DNA from: Achromobacter sp. B7
GTDB taxonomy: Bacteria > Pseudomonadota > Gammaproteobacteria > Burkholderiales > Burkholderiaceae_B
DNA: 64,000 bases
Reading direction: 5' to 3'
Assembly (NCBI RefSeq): GCF_003600685.1
Contig: NZ_CP032084.1
Span: 806,001-870,000, forward strand
Of the stretch, positions 1-8,564 are shown piece by piece. The position numbers were made by a program, and so were the translations under genes. Below the pieces are notes generated by a model. That model saw only the letters and a program-made list of their open reading frames with translations. It made no database searches and had not been told where the DNA came from. Position 1 is the stretch's first letter. Every line of letters begins with the position of its first letter.

Positions 1-336
1 GTCCGGGCCCGTCATCTGAGGGCTGTAAATGAATGTGTGATTGTGTCGCATGACGAAAGCAAAAAGTGACGGCAGCAACACAATTGCAAGGCCGATTGCC
101 ACTTGCCAGCGATGCCGCGCCACCCATCCCGCCGACGTTTTCACCCCGCTGTGCAAGGCCCCGGCCGTGCCACCCACCGCACCGCCCGCCTGGCTTGCGC
201 CGCGCGTTGCGCCGCGCGCCACGCCCTGTGCGCACGCGCGCAAACCCCGCACCGCGCCTTGGCGCAGTGCAGGGAAAAACAGGAGAGCGGAAACGCCCAC
301 CGCCAGCAAAAAATACAGGGGCAGTAGCAGTAACAA
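1..336 (-). CDS. Membrane protein, N-terminal part (runs off left edge)
   Basis: A continuous minus-strand frame with no stop reaches the window edge, so only about 112 N-terminal residues are visible. An in-frame stop at 361-363 limits the start. TTG at 334-336, preceded by GAGGGA with 6 bases of spacing, is the best start. The protein opens with a strongly hydrophobic segment (LLLLLPLYFLLAVG, residues 1-22), followed by an Ala/Gly/Arg-rich stretch of about 55 residues and a second hydrophobic segment (residues about 80-96, VAIGLAIVLLPSLFAF). Codon use is typical of the surrounding genes. It is divergent from the T6SS module at 530 and so is probably part of the same island. The layout, two N-terminal membrane helices before a soluble part, recalls T6SS-linked M15 peptidases of the TagX type, but that is only a guess because the diagnostic part is outside the window. 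Confidence 0.6.
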   Translation of the reverse strand, partial: MLLLLPLYFLLAVGVSALLFFPALRQGAVRGLRACAQGVARGATRGASQAGGAVGGTAGALHSGVKTSAGWVARHRWQVAIGLAIVLLPSLFAFVMRHNHTFIYSPQMTGPD

Positions 337-529
337 GATCGGTCCCTCATGCGGAAGGCGTCATCTTTTGTTCTATTCGCGTGGGAGGCAAGCGATCCGG
401 CGTTGCAAACCGCGTCGGACCCTTAGAAATCGTAACAAGAATCGATGTTCCAAATGAGGTGTTCGGGTATTCTCGACGGGCTTGGTTACAGGGGGGCTGC
501 ACACGCCTCCTGCTGACACGGGAACCCGC

Positions 530-1450
530 ATGGCAGAAGACGAAAAAGAAGCTCGCCCTACGATGACCGCGCCGAGTCTGCTCAGCGGTTCCACAGCCGC
601 GCGAGGCGAGGCCGAGTCCACACGAATACTGGCGGCGCTGGAAGGGCGCGCGCCTGAAGCCGAGGTCAAACACCTGGCCGCGCGGCGCGACCCGCGCGCG
701 CGGCGCTGGGTGGCGCTGGCGTTGCTGCTGGCGTTGGTGGCCGGTGGCATCACGTGGTTCATCCACGAGGACCCCACGGGCGCGATGCAGGCCCAGGCGC
801 CGGGTGCTACGGGATTGAGCGCGGATGCTTCGCAGGCGAATCGGCCCGCGTCGCCAGCGGCATCGGGCGCCCCGCCCGCCGCCACGCGCGCGCCGCAGGC
901 CAACGCGACGCAAGGGGCGTCCGACAAGCCGCCCGCGGTAGCCGCCATCATCGATGAATCGCCGCCCGCGCGCGATGCGGATGTGGGCCGTGGTGAACCG
1001 GAACCATCGCGCGAACCGACCAACCCGCTGTCCGTGCTGGCGATGACGTCGCCGGCCACCACCGCCCCTGCCGCTACCGCGCCCGGTCCCACGCGCCAGG
1101 CGGCGGAACAACGCGCGCGCGAAGCCGTGGTCCCGCATGGCAATGCGCCGCGCGCCGTTAAGCCCGCCGCCACGCCGCGCAAGGCCGCACAGCCCTCCGA
1201 CACCGACGCGGCGCTGTTGTCCGCACTGATGAATTACGGCCTGCCGCCCGCGTCTCCGCCCGGCACGCGCGTCTATAAAACCGATGGCATTTTCATGCGC
1301 GAGATGCCGGGCTCGCCGTTGTCCGAACGCTTGAAGGAATGCCGCAAGCTCAGTTTCTTTGAAGGCGAACAATGCCGCCTGCGCGTGTGCGCCGGCCAAT
1401 GGGGCACGGCCGCTGAATGCCCGACGCCGCAAGCCAACGTCGAACCCTGA
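530..1450 (+). CDS. T6SS-associated single-pass membrane protein of unknown function
   Basis: About 306 residues. I do not recognise the family. Residues 1-50 are hydrophilic, then comes one clear membrane helix (about residues 54-73, WVALALLLALVAGGITWFI). A long Ala/Pro/Thr-rich, probably disordered periplasmic region follows (about 80-230). The C-terminal segment of about 75 residues looks folded and holds three cysteines (LKECRK, GEQCRL, RVCAG) plus a fourth near the end, which would fit disulphides outside the cytoplasm. An in-frame TTG at 482 gives a longer frame, but ATG at 530 is a more natural start; ATG at 563 is also possible. The gene ends 59 bases before vgrG and is probably co-transcribed with it. 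The position suggests a role in the VgrG module, but no function can be assigned. Confidence 0.7.
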   Translation: MAEDEKEARPTMTAPSLLSGSTAARGEAESTRILAALEGRAPEAEVKHLAARRDPRARRWVALALLLALVAGGITWFIHEDPTGAMQAQAPGATGLSADASQANRPASPAASGAPPAATRAPQANATQGASDKPPAVAAIIDESPPARDADVGRGEPEPSREPTNPLSVLAMTSPATTAPAATAPGPTRQAAEQRAREAVVPHGNAPRAVKPAATPRKAAQPSDTDAALLSALMNYGLPPASPPGTRVYKTDGIFMREMPGSPLSERLKECRKLSFFEGEQCRLRVCAGQWGTAAECPTPQANVEP

Positions 1451-1509
1451 ATGCGCAACGCCCCACTCCGGCTTTTATCGCCCCTGTCCCACCGCGAGGT
1501 TTTTGCTCC

Positions 1510-4443
1510 ATGGCTGTGAACGCAAGCAACGGCGGTGCCAGCGCCCCATCCCGGCTGTATCGCCTGGATGGCGAGGGCGCGATCGCGTCCCTGCAAGTGG
1601 AAGGCTGGGTGGCGCGTGAAGGCCTGTCGGACTTGAGCGAAGCGCGCATCGTTGCGCTGGCCGACGACGCTTCGCTGGATCTTAACGACATGGTGTCGCG
1701 GCCCGCCACGCTGTGGGCCACGCGCGCCGACGGCAGCGAGATTGGCCGCAGCGGCGTCGTGCGTGCCGCCGAGATGCTGGGTGGCAACGCGGGCAAGGCG
1801 CGCTATCGCATCACGCTGGCGCCCTGGCTATGGCTGGCCACGCAGCGGCGCGCCAGCCGCATCTATGAAAACCAGCCCGTGCTGGAAATCGTGCGGCATG
1901 TGCTGGACAGCTACGAGGGCTACACCTACAAGCTTGCCGACGACGTCGAGCGCCACCTTGCCGACCTGCCCACGCGGCCTTACACCACGCAGTATCGCGA
2001 AACCGACTACGCCTTTCTGTCGCGCCTGCTGGCGGAATCCGGCCTGGGCTGGACCACCGTCGAGGACAAGGCCGCCCCTTCGCGCCATGCCGTGCTGATC
2101 TTTGCCGACAGCCGCACGTTGCCCGAAGACGCAGAGTCCTCGGGCGGCGGCGTGCGCTTTCAACGCGCGCATGCCACCGAGACGCGCGACGGCGTGCAGG
2201 CCCTGGCGCGCAGGCAGCGGCGCGCGGTGGAACGCGTCACCGTTCTAGGCTGGCACGACAGCGGCAAGCACGCCATCACGGGCCAGGCCCTGGCCGGCCC
2301 GGCCAGCGGGTCCGACGACGAAACCGCCGGGCTGGAATGGTTTGAACCCCTGGGCCACGGCGGCCTGTTGAACCAGGCGCACGCGCAGTTTCAGGCCACG
2401 CTGTTGATGCAGGCCGCGCAGGCCCGCGCCGAAACGTTCATTGGGCGTGGCAACGTGCGCACGTTCCGGTCGGGCACACGCTTCACGCTGCAAGACATGT
2501 CGCCGTTAGGGCCCAAGGGCGAGGCCGGCTTCGAACCCGTGTTCGCGTTGGACCGTATTGAACACGTCGGCGTCAACAACCTGCCGGGCCAGGCCGACGC
2601 CAACTTGTCCGGCCAGATGGGCGCGCTGGACGACTTCCTGTGCTTTGACGACGACGAAGACGCCGCATTGAATAGCGACGCAGACATTCAGCGTGCCGAT
2701 CACGACGACCTGGCCGACGACGATTCCGCCTACCCCCCAGACGACGCATTGATCGGCGTCGGCCGGCCTGACGCCGCCGTGCTGGCGCGGGCGCATGAAG
2801 TGGGCTACGCCAACCGCTTTTGCGCGGTGCGTTGCGACCGCCCCTGGCGCGCCTTGCCGGCCGCCGCGCGCGGTGCCCGATTGGCCGGCGCGCCGTCGGC
2901 CGTGGGCGTGCACACGGCGATTGTCACCAACGCCGAAGGGGCCACCGAGGCCAGCGGCGAAGACGAAATCCACCGCAACGCGCGGGGCGACGTGCGCGTG
3001 CGCTTTCACTGGCAGACCGACGGCCAGGGCCTGGCGAAAAGCCGTTGGGCACGCGTGGCGCAGCGCCAGGCGGGCGCGGGCATGGGCATGAGCTTCGTGC
3101 CGCGTATCGGGCAGGAAGTGCTGGTGCGCTTCCTGGACGAAGACATCGACCAGCCCCTGGTCGTCGGTGCGCTTTACAACGGGCGCGGCGAAGGCGGCAT
3201 ACCGGCTACGCCAGGCGGCAAGGCCGGCGAACCCATGAACACCGAGGTGTACGCGGCGGCCCTCGACGGCAAGCCCAGCGCGCAGGCCAACCTGGCCAGC
3301 GGCAACGCACCCGCCTGGCACGGCGCGGCGGCGGGCGACGAACAGCATCGCAACGCGGCCGCGTTAAGCGGCTTCAAGAGCAAGGAATTTGGCGGCGACG
3401 GCTACAACCAGATCGTCTTCGACGACAGCGACGGCCAGCTGCGCATGCAGATCAAGTCCACGCAGTCGGCCAGCGAACTGAACCTGGGCCATCTGATTCA
3501 CCAGGCTGGCAACTATCGCGGCAACGTGCGCGGCGTGGGCGCGGAATTGCGCACCGATGCGTTTGGCGCGCTGCGGGGCGGCGCGGGCGTGTTGCTGACC
3601 ACCTACACGGCCGGCGGCGGCGAACCGGCAGGCGACGCGGCGGCGCCCCTGGCGCTGGCCGGGCAGGCCGACATCATGGCGCAGTCGTTTGACGGCGTGA
3701 TCGGCGCGCATCAGGGCGTGCGCCTGGCTTCGGCACGCGGCACCACGTCAGCAGGCGCCAGCCGACTGGACGGTGAACGCGCGCCCCTGGCCGCGATGAC
3801 GCGCGCCGTCTCCGGCACCGTAGACGGCCAGGCGATCAGCGGCGCGGCGGGCGATGCCTCTGCCAAGCACACGGAAGTGGTCGACGGCAAGGTCCCGCAC
3901 CTGACCGACCCGCTGGTGCTGATGGCGGGCCGCGCGGGGCTGACGCAAGCGGCCGGACGCAACGTGCAGATATCGGCCGGCGAACTGGTGCACTGGTCAT
4001 CGGGGCTGGACCACAACCTGGCCGTCATCGGCTCGCTGCGCGTGCATACCGGCCAGGCGCTGGGCATCGTGGCCGGCGTGCAGAAGGGCGGCGCCGAATC
4101 CGGCCTGGACCTGATCGCCGGCACGGGCGAAGTCGACGTGATGTCGCAGCATGACGTGCTGACCGTGCAGGCGCAGCAGGACCTGCGCATGGTCAGCGCC
4201 AACGCCGGCATCGAATACGCATCGCCCAAGCGCATCCGCATTGCCAACGCGGCGGGTGCCAGCATCGTCATCGAAGGCGGCAATATCACCGTCACCGCGC
4301 CCGGCCGTATCGACGTCAAGACCGGCAACAAACAGTTCGCCGGCCCCACCCAGATGCCGTATCCCTTTCCGCAGTTCACGGTATGCAAAAGCTGCGTGCT
4401 GGACGCCCAGGACAGCGTGCAATCCATTACCGAAAAGGCGTGA
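1510..4443 (+). CDS. vgrG: T6SS spike protein VgrG (TssI), module 1
   Basis: About 977 residues. VgrG forms the trimeric spike at the tip of the Hcp tube and carries effectors into target cells. The N-terminal gp27-like part (residues about 10-350, with the YRETDYAFLSRLLAESGL motif typical of the family) is followed by the gp5-like OB domain (about 450-560, VRVRFHWQTDG... FVPRIGQEVLVRFLDEDID) and the DUF2345 beta-helix region (from about 640, GYNQIVFDDSDGQLR). An acidic insert rich in Asp sits between the first two (residues about 375-415). ATG at 1510 with GAGG upstream is chosen over an upstream in-frame ATG at 1417 that would overlap the previous gene. There is no C-terminal toxin domain, so its cargo should be the downstream Tle1-like protein, loaded by the DUF4123 protein encoded next. 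Confidence 0.93.
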   Translation: MAVNASNGGASAPSRLYRLDGEGAIASLQVEGWVAREGLSDLSEARIVALADDASLDLNDMVSRPATLWATRADGSEIGRSGVVRAAEMLGGNAGKARYRITLAPWLWLATQRRASRIYENQPVLEIVRHVLDSYEGYTYKLADDVERHLADLPTRPYTTQYRETDYAFLSRLLAESGLGWTTVEDKAAPSRHAVLIFADSRTLPEDAESSGGGVRFQRAHATETRDGVQALARRQRRAVERVTVLGWHDSGKHAITGQALAGPASGSDDETAGLEWFEPLGHGGLLNQAHAQFQATLLMQAAQARAETFIGRGNVRTFRSGTRFTLQDMSPLGPKGEAGFEPVFALDRIEHVGVNNLPGQADANLSGQMGALDDFLCFDDDEDAALNSDADIQRADHDDLADDDSAYPPDDALIGVGRPDAAVLARAHEVGYANRFCAVRCDRPWRALPAAARGARLAGAPSAVGVHTAIVTNAEGATEASGEDEIHRNARGDVRVRFHWQTDGQGLAKSRWARVAQRQAGAGMGMSFVPRIGQEVLVRFLDEDIDQPLVVGALYNGRGEGGIPATPGGKAGEPMNTEVYAAALDGKPSAQANLASGNAPAWHGAAAGDEQHRNAAALSGFKSKEFGGDGYNQIVFDDSDGQLRMQIKSTQSASELNLGHLIHQAGNYRGNVRGVGAELRTDAFGALRGGAGVLLTTYTAGGGEPAGDAAAPLALAGQADIMAQSFDGVIGAHQGVRLASARGTTSAGASRLDGERAPLAAMTRAVSGTVDGQAISGAAGDASAKHTEVVDGKVPHLTDPLVLMAGRAGLTQAAGRNVQISAGELVHWSSGLDHNLAVIGSLRVHTGQALGIVAGVQKGGAESGLDLIAGTGEVDVMSQHDVLTVQAQQDLRMVSANAGIEYASPKRIRIANAAGASIVIEGGNITVTAPGRIDVKTGNKQFAGPTQMPYPFPQFTVCKSCVLDAQDSVQSITEKA

Positions 4444-4448
4444 CGGCG

Positions 4449-5441
4449 ATGGCTTATTCCTGGCAGCAGGCGCTGCTTTCCACCTTTGCGCAATTGCCGC
4501 ACCACCGCGGGCCGTATGGCGAAGCCGCGCGCGCGTATGTGATCGTGGATTTTCGGGGGCACCCCGATCTGCTGGCACGCATCAGTGCCACCGAAGACCT
4601 GAGTTTTGGCTCGATCTGGGCGCAAACCGGGCTGGACATTTATGGCGACGTGGCGCCACTGCTGATCGAAGTGGACGGCGCATCGCAAGGCGTGCTGCGC
4701 GGGCCGCGTCGGCCTGATTTCAGTACGCCGCTCGTGCGCGTGTTGAACGCCCTGCACGAACGCAGCGGCGGCCGCTACGCAATGATGAGCTTCGCCTCCG
4801 CCGTGCCCCTGGAAAAGCTGATCGCGCATTTCGGACGGTTTTGCGACTACGCCTTGCCCGACGATACCGAGTTCTTCCTGCACTGGTACGACACGCGCAT
4901 CCTGGCGCGCGCCCTGCAAGTCTGGACCGCCGAACAACGCGCCCGCTTCGCCTCGCCGCTGATCACCTTGCGCTACGCGTTGCGCGATGGCTCGCAGGCC
5001 GAGCTGTCGGGCACCGGCAGGCTGCCCACAGACGCGCCCGACGGCATCCAACGCTTCACGCCCGAGCAGCACCAGATGCTGTTCGACCTGGACTACCCCG
5101 ACAAACTCGCGGTGCAACTACGCCGCTTGTATCCCGGTCTGCTGCCGGGCGACCCGGATCAGGACGCGCTGGTGCCGCAAGTGCAAGTGCAGTTGGAACG
5201 CGCGCGCGCACACGGCGTGGCGGGCGACAAAGACATGTTCGACTATGTGGCGTGGGGCGTATCGATATCCCCGCGCTTTGATGAGCATCCGCTGATCCGT
5301 GCGGGCTTGCAGGAGTATCAGCCCGGTGACGACGGCGCGCTGGCAAAGGCGCTGGCGGGCGTGCCGGACGCGGTGTGGGACGAGGTGCAGGCCTTGCATT
5401 GGGCCGGTCAGGATTGGCCTTCAGGAGAGATGAATGCGTAA
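4449..5441 (+). CDS. DUF4123 effector adaptor/chaperone
   Basis: About 330 residues. DUF4123 proteins (Tap/TEC family) bind a cognate effector and help load it on the C-terminus of the VgrG encoded beside them; they act in the cytoplasm and are not thought to be secreted. The N-terminal half shows the family pattern (residues about 20-130: AYVIVDFRGHPDLLARI, then a segment ending FLHWYDTRILARAL). ATG at 4449 lies 5 bases after the vgrG stop, so translation is tightly coupled. The gene overlaps the next one by 8 bases. The order VgrG, DUF4123, lipoprotein, Tle-like protein strongly implies that this adaptor serves the product of the gene at 6206. Confidence 0.85.
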   Translation: MAYSWQQALLSTFAQLPHHRGPYGEAARAYVIVDFRGHPDLLARISATEDLSFGSIWAQTGLDIYGDVAPLLIEVDGASQGVLRGPRRPDFSTPLVRVLNALHERSGGRYAMMSFASAVPLEKLIAHFGRFCDYALPDDTEFFLHWYDTRILARALQVWTAEQRARFASPLITLRYALRDGSQAELSGTGRLPTDAPDGIQRFTPEQHQMLFDLDYPDKLAVQLRRLYPGLLPGDPDQDALVPQVQVQLERARAHGVAGDKDMFDYVAWGVSISPRFDEHPLIRAGLQEYQPGDDGALAKALAGVPDAVWDEVQALHWAGQDWPSGEMNA

Positions 5442-6213
5442 GGGATTGATCGCCGCGCTGTTGTGGCTGGGCATGCTGGCGGGTTGCAATAGCGAGCCGG
5501 TCTACCAAGGCGTCAGTTTCATCGCCTATAACTACACGCCGTGGAATATCCGCAGCATCAGCGTCAAGGACAAGGGCGAAGGCGTGGCGTCGACGATGCA
5601 GGTCAGCCCGGGCGGCGGCGAGGGCTCGGTTACCTGCTGCTTCACGCTCAAGGGCACCGATTTCACCGTGGACTGGCGCGGCGTCGACGCCGAGCTGCTG
5701 CGCAAGCATTTGCACGATGGCAAGGCCGACTCGCTCTATTTCGATCGGCAGGGCGCCATCAAATTTCCGGCCGCCGAGATCCCGGCGGGCGACGGTCCGC
5801 TGTATCTGGAGCTGCACATCTATCCCGACGAACACATGGAGCTGGCGCTAAGCCGCAAGCTCCTGGGCCAGACGCGGATTCCCATTGTCGATACCGTGGA
5901 CTGGCTATGGCGCGAGCATCGCGCATCGCTTGGCGCTTACCGCAGTGACGCCGAACTGCTGCGCGCGACCGCGAAGGCGTTGCAGCCGGCATGGAAAAAA
6001 TACCGTATCGAAGACAAGCAAGACCTGCGCCAGTACATGCTGCTGTACTTCACGGTGGCGTCGAACTTCGATTCGGATCCACAGGTGAAGGCGATCCTGG
6101 ACAAGCCGGGACGCGCGCCGGGCGATTTCGCCCGGGAAGTCGCGGCGTTGCCGCCGGCAAAGCTGGAGCAGATCAAAGCCATGGGCACCCCGGCGGGAGA
6201 TAAGCATGTCTGA
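5434..6213 (+). CDS. DUF3304 lipoprotein, candidate immunity protein
   Basis: About 259 residues. It begins with a lipoprotein signal (MRKGLIAALLWLGMLAGC, lipid-modified Cys18), so the mature protein should be membrane-anchored and face the periplasm. The body, including AYNYTPWNIRSISVKD and the GGEGSVTCCFTLKG region, matches the DUF3304 family, which is commonly found beside T6SS phospholipase-type effectors. Lipase effectors act on periplasmic membrane faces, and periplasmic lipoproteins next to them are often their immunity proteins; that role is inferred here from position. ATG at 5434 overlaps the DUF4123 gene by 8 bases and follows GGAGAG. The stop overlaps the start of the effector gene by 8 bases in the same way. 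Confidence 0.8.
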   Translation: MRKGLIAALLWLGMLAGCNSEPVYQGVSFIAYNYTPWNIRSISVKDKGEGVASTMQVSPGGGEGSVTCCFTLKGTDFTVDWRGVDAELLRKHLHDGKADSLYFDRQGAIKFPAAEIPAGDGPLYLELHIYPDEHMELALSRKLLGQTRIPIVDTVDWLWREHRASLGAYRSDAELLRATAKALQPAWKKYRIEDKQDLRQYMLLYFTVASNFDSDPQVKAILDKPGRAPGDFAREVAALPPAKLEQIKAMGTPAGDKHV

Positions 6214-8524
6214 CGCGCAATCCAGTGACTTGCCGCCGGAGAACCGTACGCCGGCATCGGTGCTGAAGGCAATGGCCCAGAACGAGGCGGCGTACCCCAA
6301 GGACGACTGCAATGAATGCGGTGCGGTCCTGCGGATGGGGTTCTTTTTTGACGGCTTCGGCCGTAGCCGCGACGAAGATGCGAAGCACCCCACGTACTAT
6401 TCGAACATCTGCCGCTTGTGGGAAGCGCACTATGTCCAGAGCGATCCCGGCCGCCCTGAAAAGCACCACTGGTTTCGGTTTTATTACTCGGGTCTGGGCA
6501 CGGATCTGAATGCCGATGCGGAAAACGACGACATGATTTATGCCGCCGCGAAGGCGGGCATGAAGGCGGCGAGCAACGCGCAAAAGGCGATATCGGCCAA
6601 CGTCGGCAATGTCTTGCGCACGGACGAGATTCCGAACCATAAGCTCACCGGGCGCCTGACGGCGGCGGTGAAGAAGTCGCTGCGTGAGTCCTCGTATCAG
6701 CCCATGGTCAAGGCATACAAGGACGTCGTGAAAGACGTGCGGACGTTGCCCGAAAAGGCGGTCCGGATCTGGAATGCGTGGGACCCCGAGCGCGTGGTGA
6801 ACCGTGCGCGCGCCACCATTCGAGGCTTCTGGGCCGGCTTCAAGAAAAATCCCCTTAAGGTCGCGTGGACGGCCGGCAAGGAAGCCGCCAAGTCAACCAT
6901 GATGGAAACGGTGCCGATCATCCGCGATCAGGAAACGGTGGCCTACCTGATGGGCACGGGCGTAGACGTGCGCGTGGACTCGGCATTGCGCCAGTTCAAG
7001 GCGGCCTATGACGCCGTGAGCGAAGGGCAGAATGTGCGCCGCATTGAAATCACCGTGTTCGGCGCGGACCGGGGCGGGGTGGTCGCGCGCCAGTTCGTCA
7101 ATGATCTGGTCAAGAAGTACCGCCGCCGTCACGATGCGGACCTGGCGGTGATTGGCGACCGAACGAAGAACAAGTCAGATGCTGATATCCAGATCCGCTT
7201 CATGGGCTTGCTGGATTCGGTCGCGTCCATCATGGACGAAAACACGTTCCTGGGCTTTTTGCCCGTCACTGACCTTATCAAGCAGACGCACAAGGACAGG
7301 ACGTTGACGGTGCCAGCCGCCGTGCAGACGTGCGTGCATTTCGCGGCCGCGCATGAGCTGCGCCGCAATCAGCGCATGGACAGCCTGGAAAAGACGCGCG
7401 GCCTGCAGTATCTGTATCCCGGGTCCAGTGGCGACGTGACGGGCGTCAGTCCGCCCGGGTCGCTGAATGCGCGGGTCGAGCTGTCGCGCGTGGCGCTGCG
7501 CGACATGATGAACCAGGCCCTGTCGCACGGCGCGGCCTTTCACAGCATGGAAAGGCTGGCCGACCTGAAGCCCGATACCTATTTGCAGTTTTCGCTGTCC
7601 GAACCGATTGTGGATGGCAGTACGAAAAGCCAGATTCTGGATCTGGTCAAAGCGTATCGCGAGGTCGTCAAGTACGAGCCGGGCATCGACTTCATGCCGC
7701 ATATGGAGGCATTCCTGCGCTGGCTTGCCGTGCGTTACCAGGACCCCACGTTCCGCGCCGAACTGTCGGACCCGGCCGAGGCGTGGATCAAGGACCGGGA
7801 CTACTTCACGCCGGAACAGGAATACAACCAAGAGCTGCGGCGCGTGTCGGCATTGCCCGCCGAGGAACGCAACAAGCCCGAGAATACGGCCCGCCTGCGC
7901 GAGCTGGAGGCGCTTAAGAATGAGCGTTGGGAACGCGCCTCGGCAAGCCGTGGCGAATTGCCTCCGCAACGTTTCAAGCCGCTGTGGGAACGCCTGGAAG
8001 AGGAATACAAGAGCCTGGAGCACGCGGAACAGCAGGACGCCGATACCGCGCAGCGCCGCGCGGACCTGGAGCGTAATAGCCCGCAGGTGTTGCGCACGAT
8101 GGAGTTGATGGACAAGGACATGCGCGACCGCGAGAACATGCGCAATGAACTGATCAAGCGCGGCGGCGGCACGCCGGAAAAGGCCGCCGACCCCCTGGCC
8201 GACATCAAGGCCGAGCGCGCGGTTCAGCAACGCCTGCTGACCGCCTGGCGCGAGGCGCGCGACGGCAAAACGCAGCTGCCCCCGAAGGTCATGACCTTGT
8301 TCGACTGGCTGGTGCACGACGCCATGTTGAGCAGTTGGCCCGATCACCTGTTGGCCAGCACCACGATGTACTTCCGCGTCCGCGACAAGGATGTATTCGC
8401 CAAGACCGACGCCAAGGCCGAAATGGCGCAGCGCGCCAAGGACATGCGCAACGCGGAAAAGGTCGAGGCCCAGGCTGCCCGGGCAGAGCAGAACATTCAA
8501 CAGATGACACCGGCGCGCCCGTGA
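6206..8524 (+). CDS. Tle1-like (DUF2235) T6SS effector with altered catalytic motif
   Basis: About 772 residues. Tle1 proteins are alpha/beta-hydrolase phospholipases delivered by VgrG. The N-terminal strand motif GFFFDGFGRS (residues about 47-56) resembles the FFDGT motif of DUF2235. The nucleophile elbow, normally GxSRG, reads FGADRGG here, so the expected Ser is Asp288 (GAC at 7067-7069). The following acid appears kept (LLDS, Asp337), but the usual HSDVGG motif reads SSGDVTG near residue 410, so the catalytic His is also not evident. The C-terminal third (about 520-770) is hydrophilic, charged and likely helical or coiled. Context (VgrG, DUF4123, DUF3304 lipoprotein) fits an effector. Either it is a divergent hydrolase, or it has lost lipase activity and works another way. 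Confidence 0.75.
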   Translation: MSDAQSSDLPPENRTPASVLKAMAQNEAAYPKDDCNECGAVLRMGFFFDGFGRSRDEDAKHPTYYSNICRLWEAHYVQSDPGRPEKHHWFRFYYSGLGTDLNADAENDDMIYAAAKAGMKAASNAQKAISANVGNVLRTDEIPNHKLTGRLTAAVKKSLRESSYQPMVKAYKDVVKDVRTLPEKAVRIWNAWDPERVVNRARATIRGFWAGFKKNPLKVAWTAGKEAAKSTMMETVPIIRDQETVAYLMGTGVDVRVDSALRQFKAAYDAVSEGQNVRRIEITVFGADRGGVVARQFVNDLVKKYRRRHDADLAVIGDRTKNKSDADIQIRFMGLLDSVASIMDENTFLGFLPVTDLIKQTHKDRTLTVPAAVQTCVHFAAAHELRRNQRMDSLEKTRGLQYLYPGSSGDVTGVSPPGSLNARVELSRVALRDMMNQALSHGAAFHSMERLADLKPDTYLQFSLSEPIVDGSTKSQILDLVKAYREVVKYEPGIDFMPHMEAFLRWLAVRYQDPTFRAELSDPAEAWIKDRDYFTPEQEYNQELRRVSALPAEERNKPENTARLRELEALKNERWERASASRGELPPQRFKPLWERLEEEYKSLEHAEQQDADTAQRRADLERNSPQVLRTMELMDKDMRDRENMRNELIKRGGGTPEKAADPLADIKAERAVQQRLLTAWREARDGKTQLPPKVMTLFDWLVHDAMLSSWPDHLLASTTMYFRVRDKDVFAKTDAKAEMAQRAKDMRNAEKVEAQAARAEQNIQQMTPARP

Positions 8525-8564
8525 CGCGACGAATGAAGGACGTGCGTGGCGCCTTCGATGCCGC

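Noticed and set aside
66..566. Plus-strand frames at the left edge
   Set aside because: They overlap the better supported minus-strand gene at 1-336, lack ribosome sites and have Arg/Pro-rich shadow-like composition.
347..1432. 361-residue minus-strand frame
   Set aside because: Antisense to the membrane protein gene at 530; very rich in Arg, Gly and Ala with no plausible domain.
3711..5117. 468-residue minus-strand frame
   Set aside because: Antisense to vgrG and the DUF4123 gene, both well supported by motifs and operon order.
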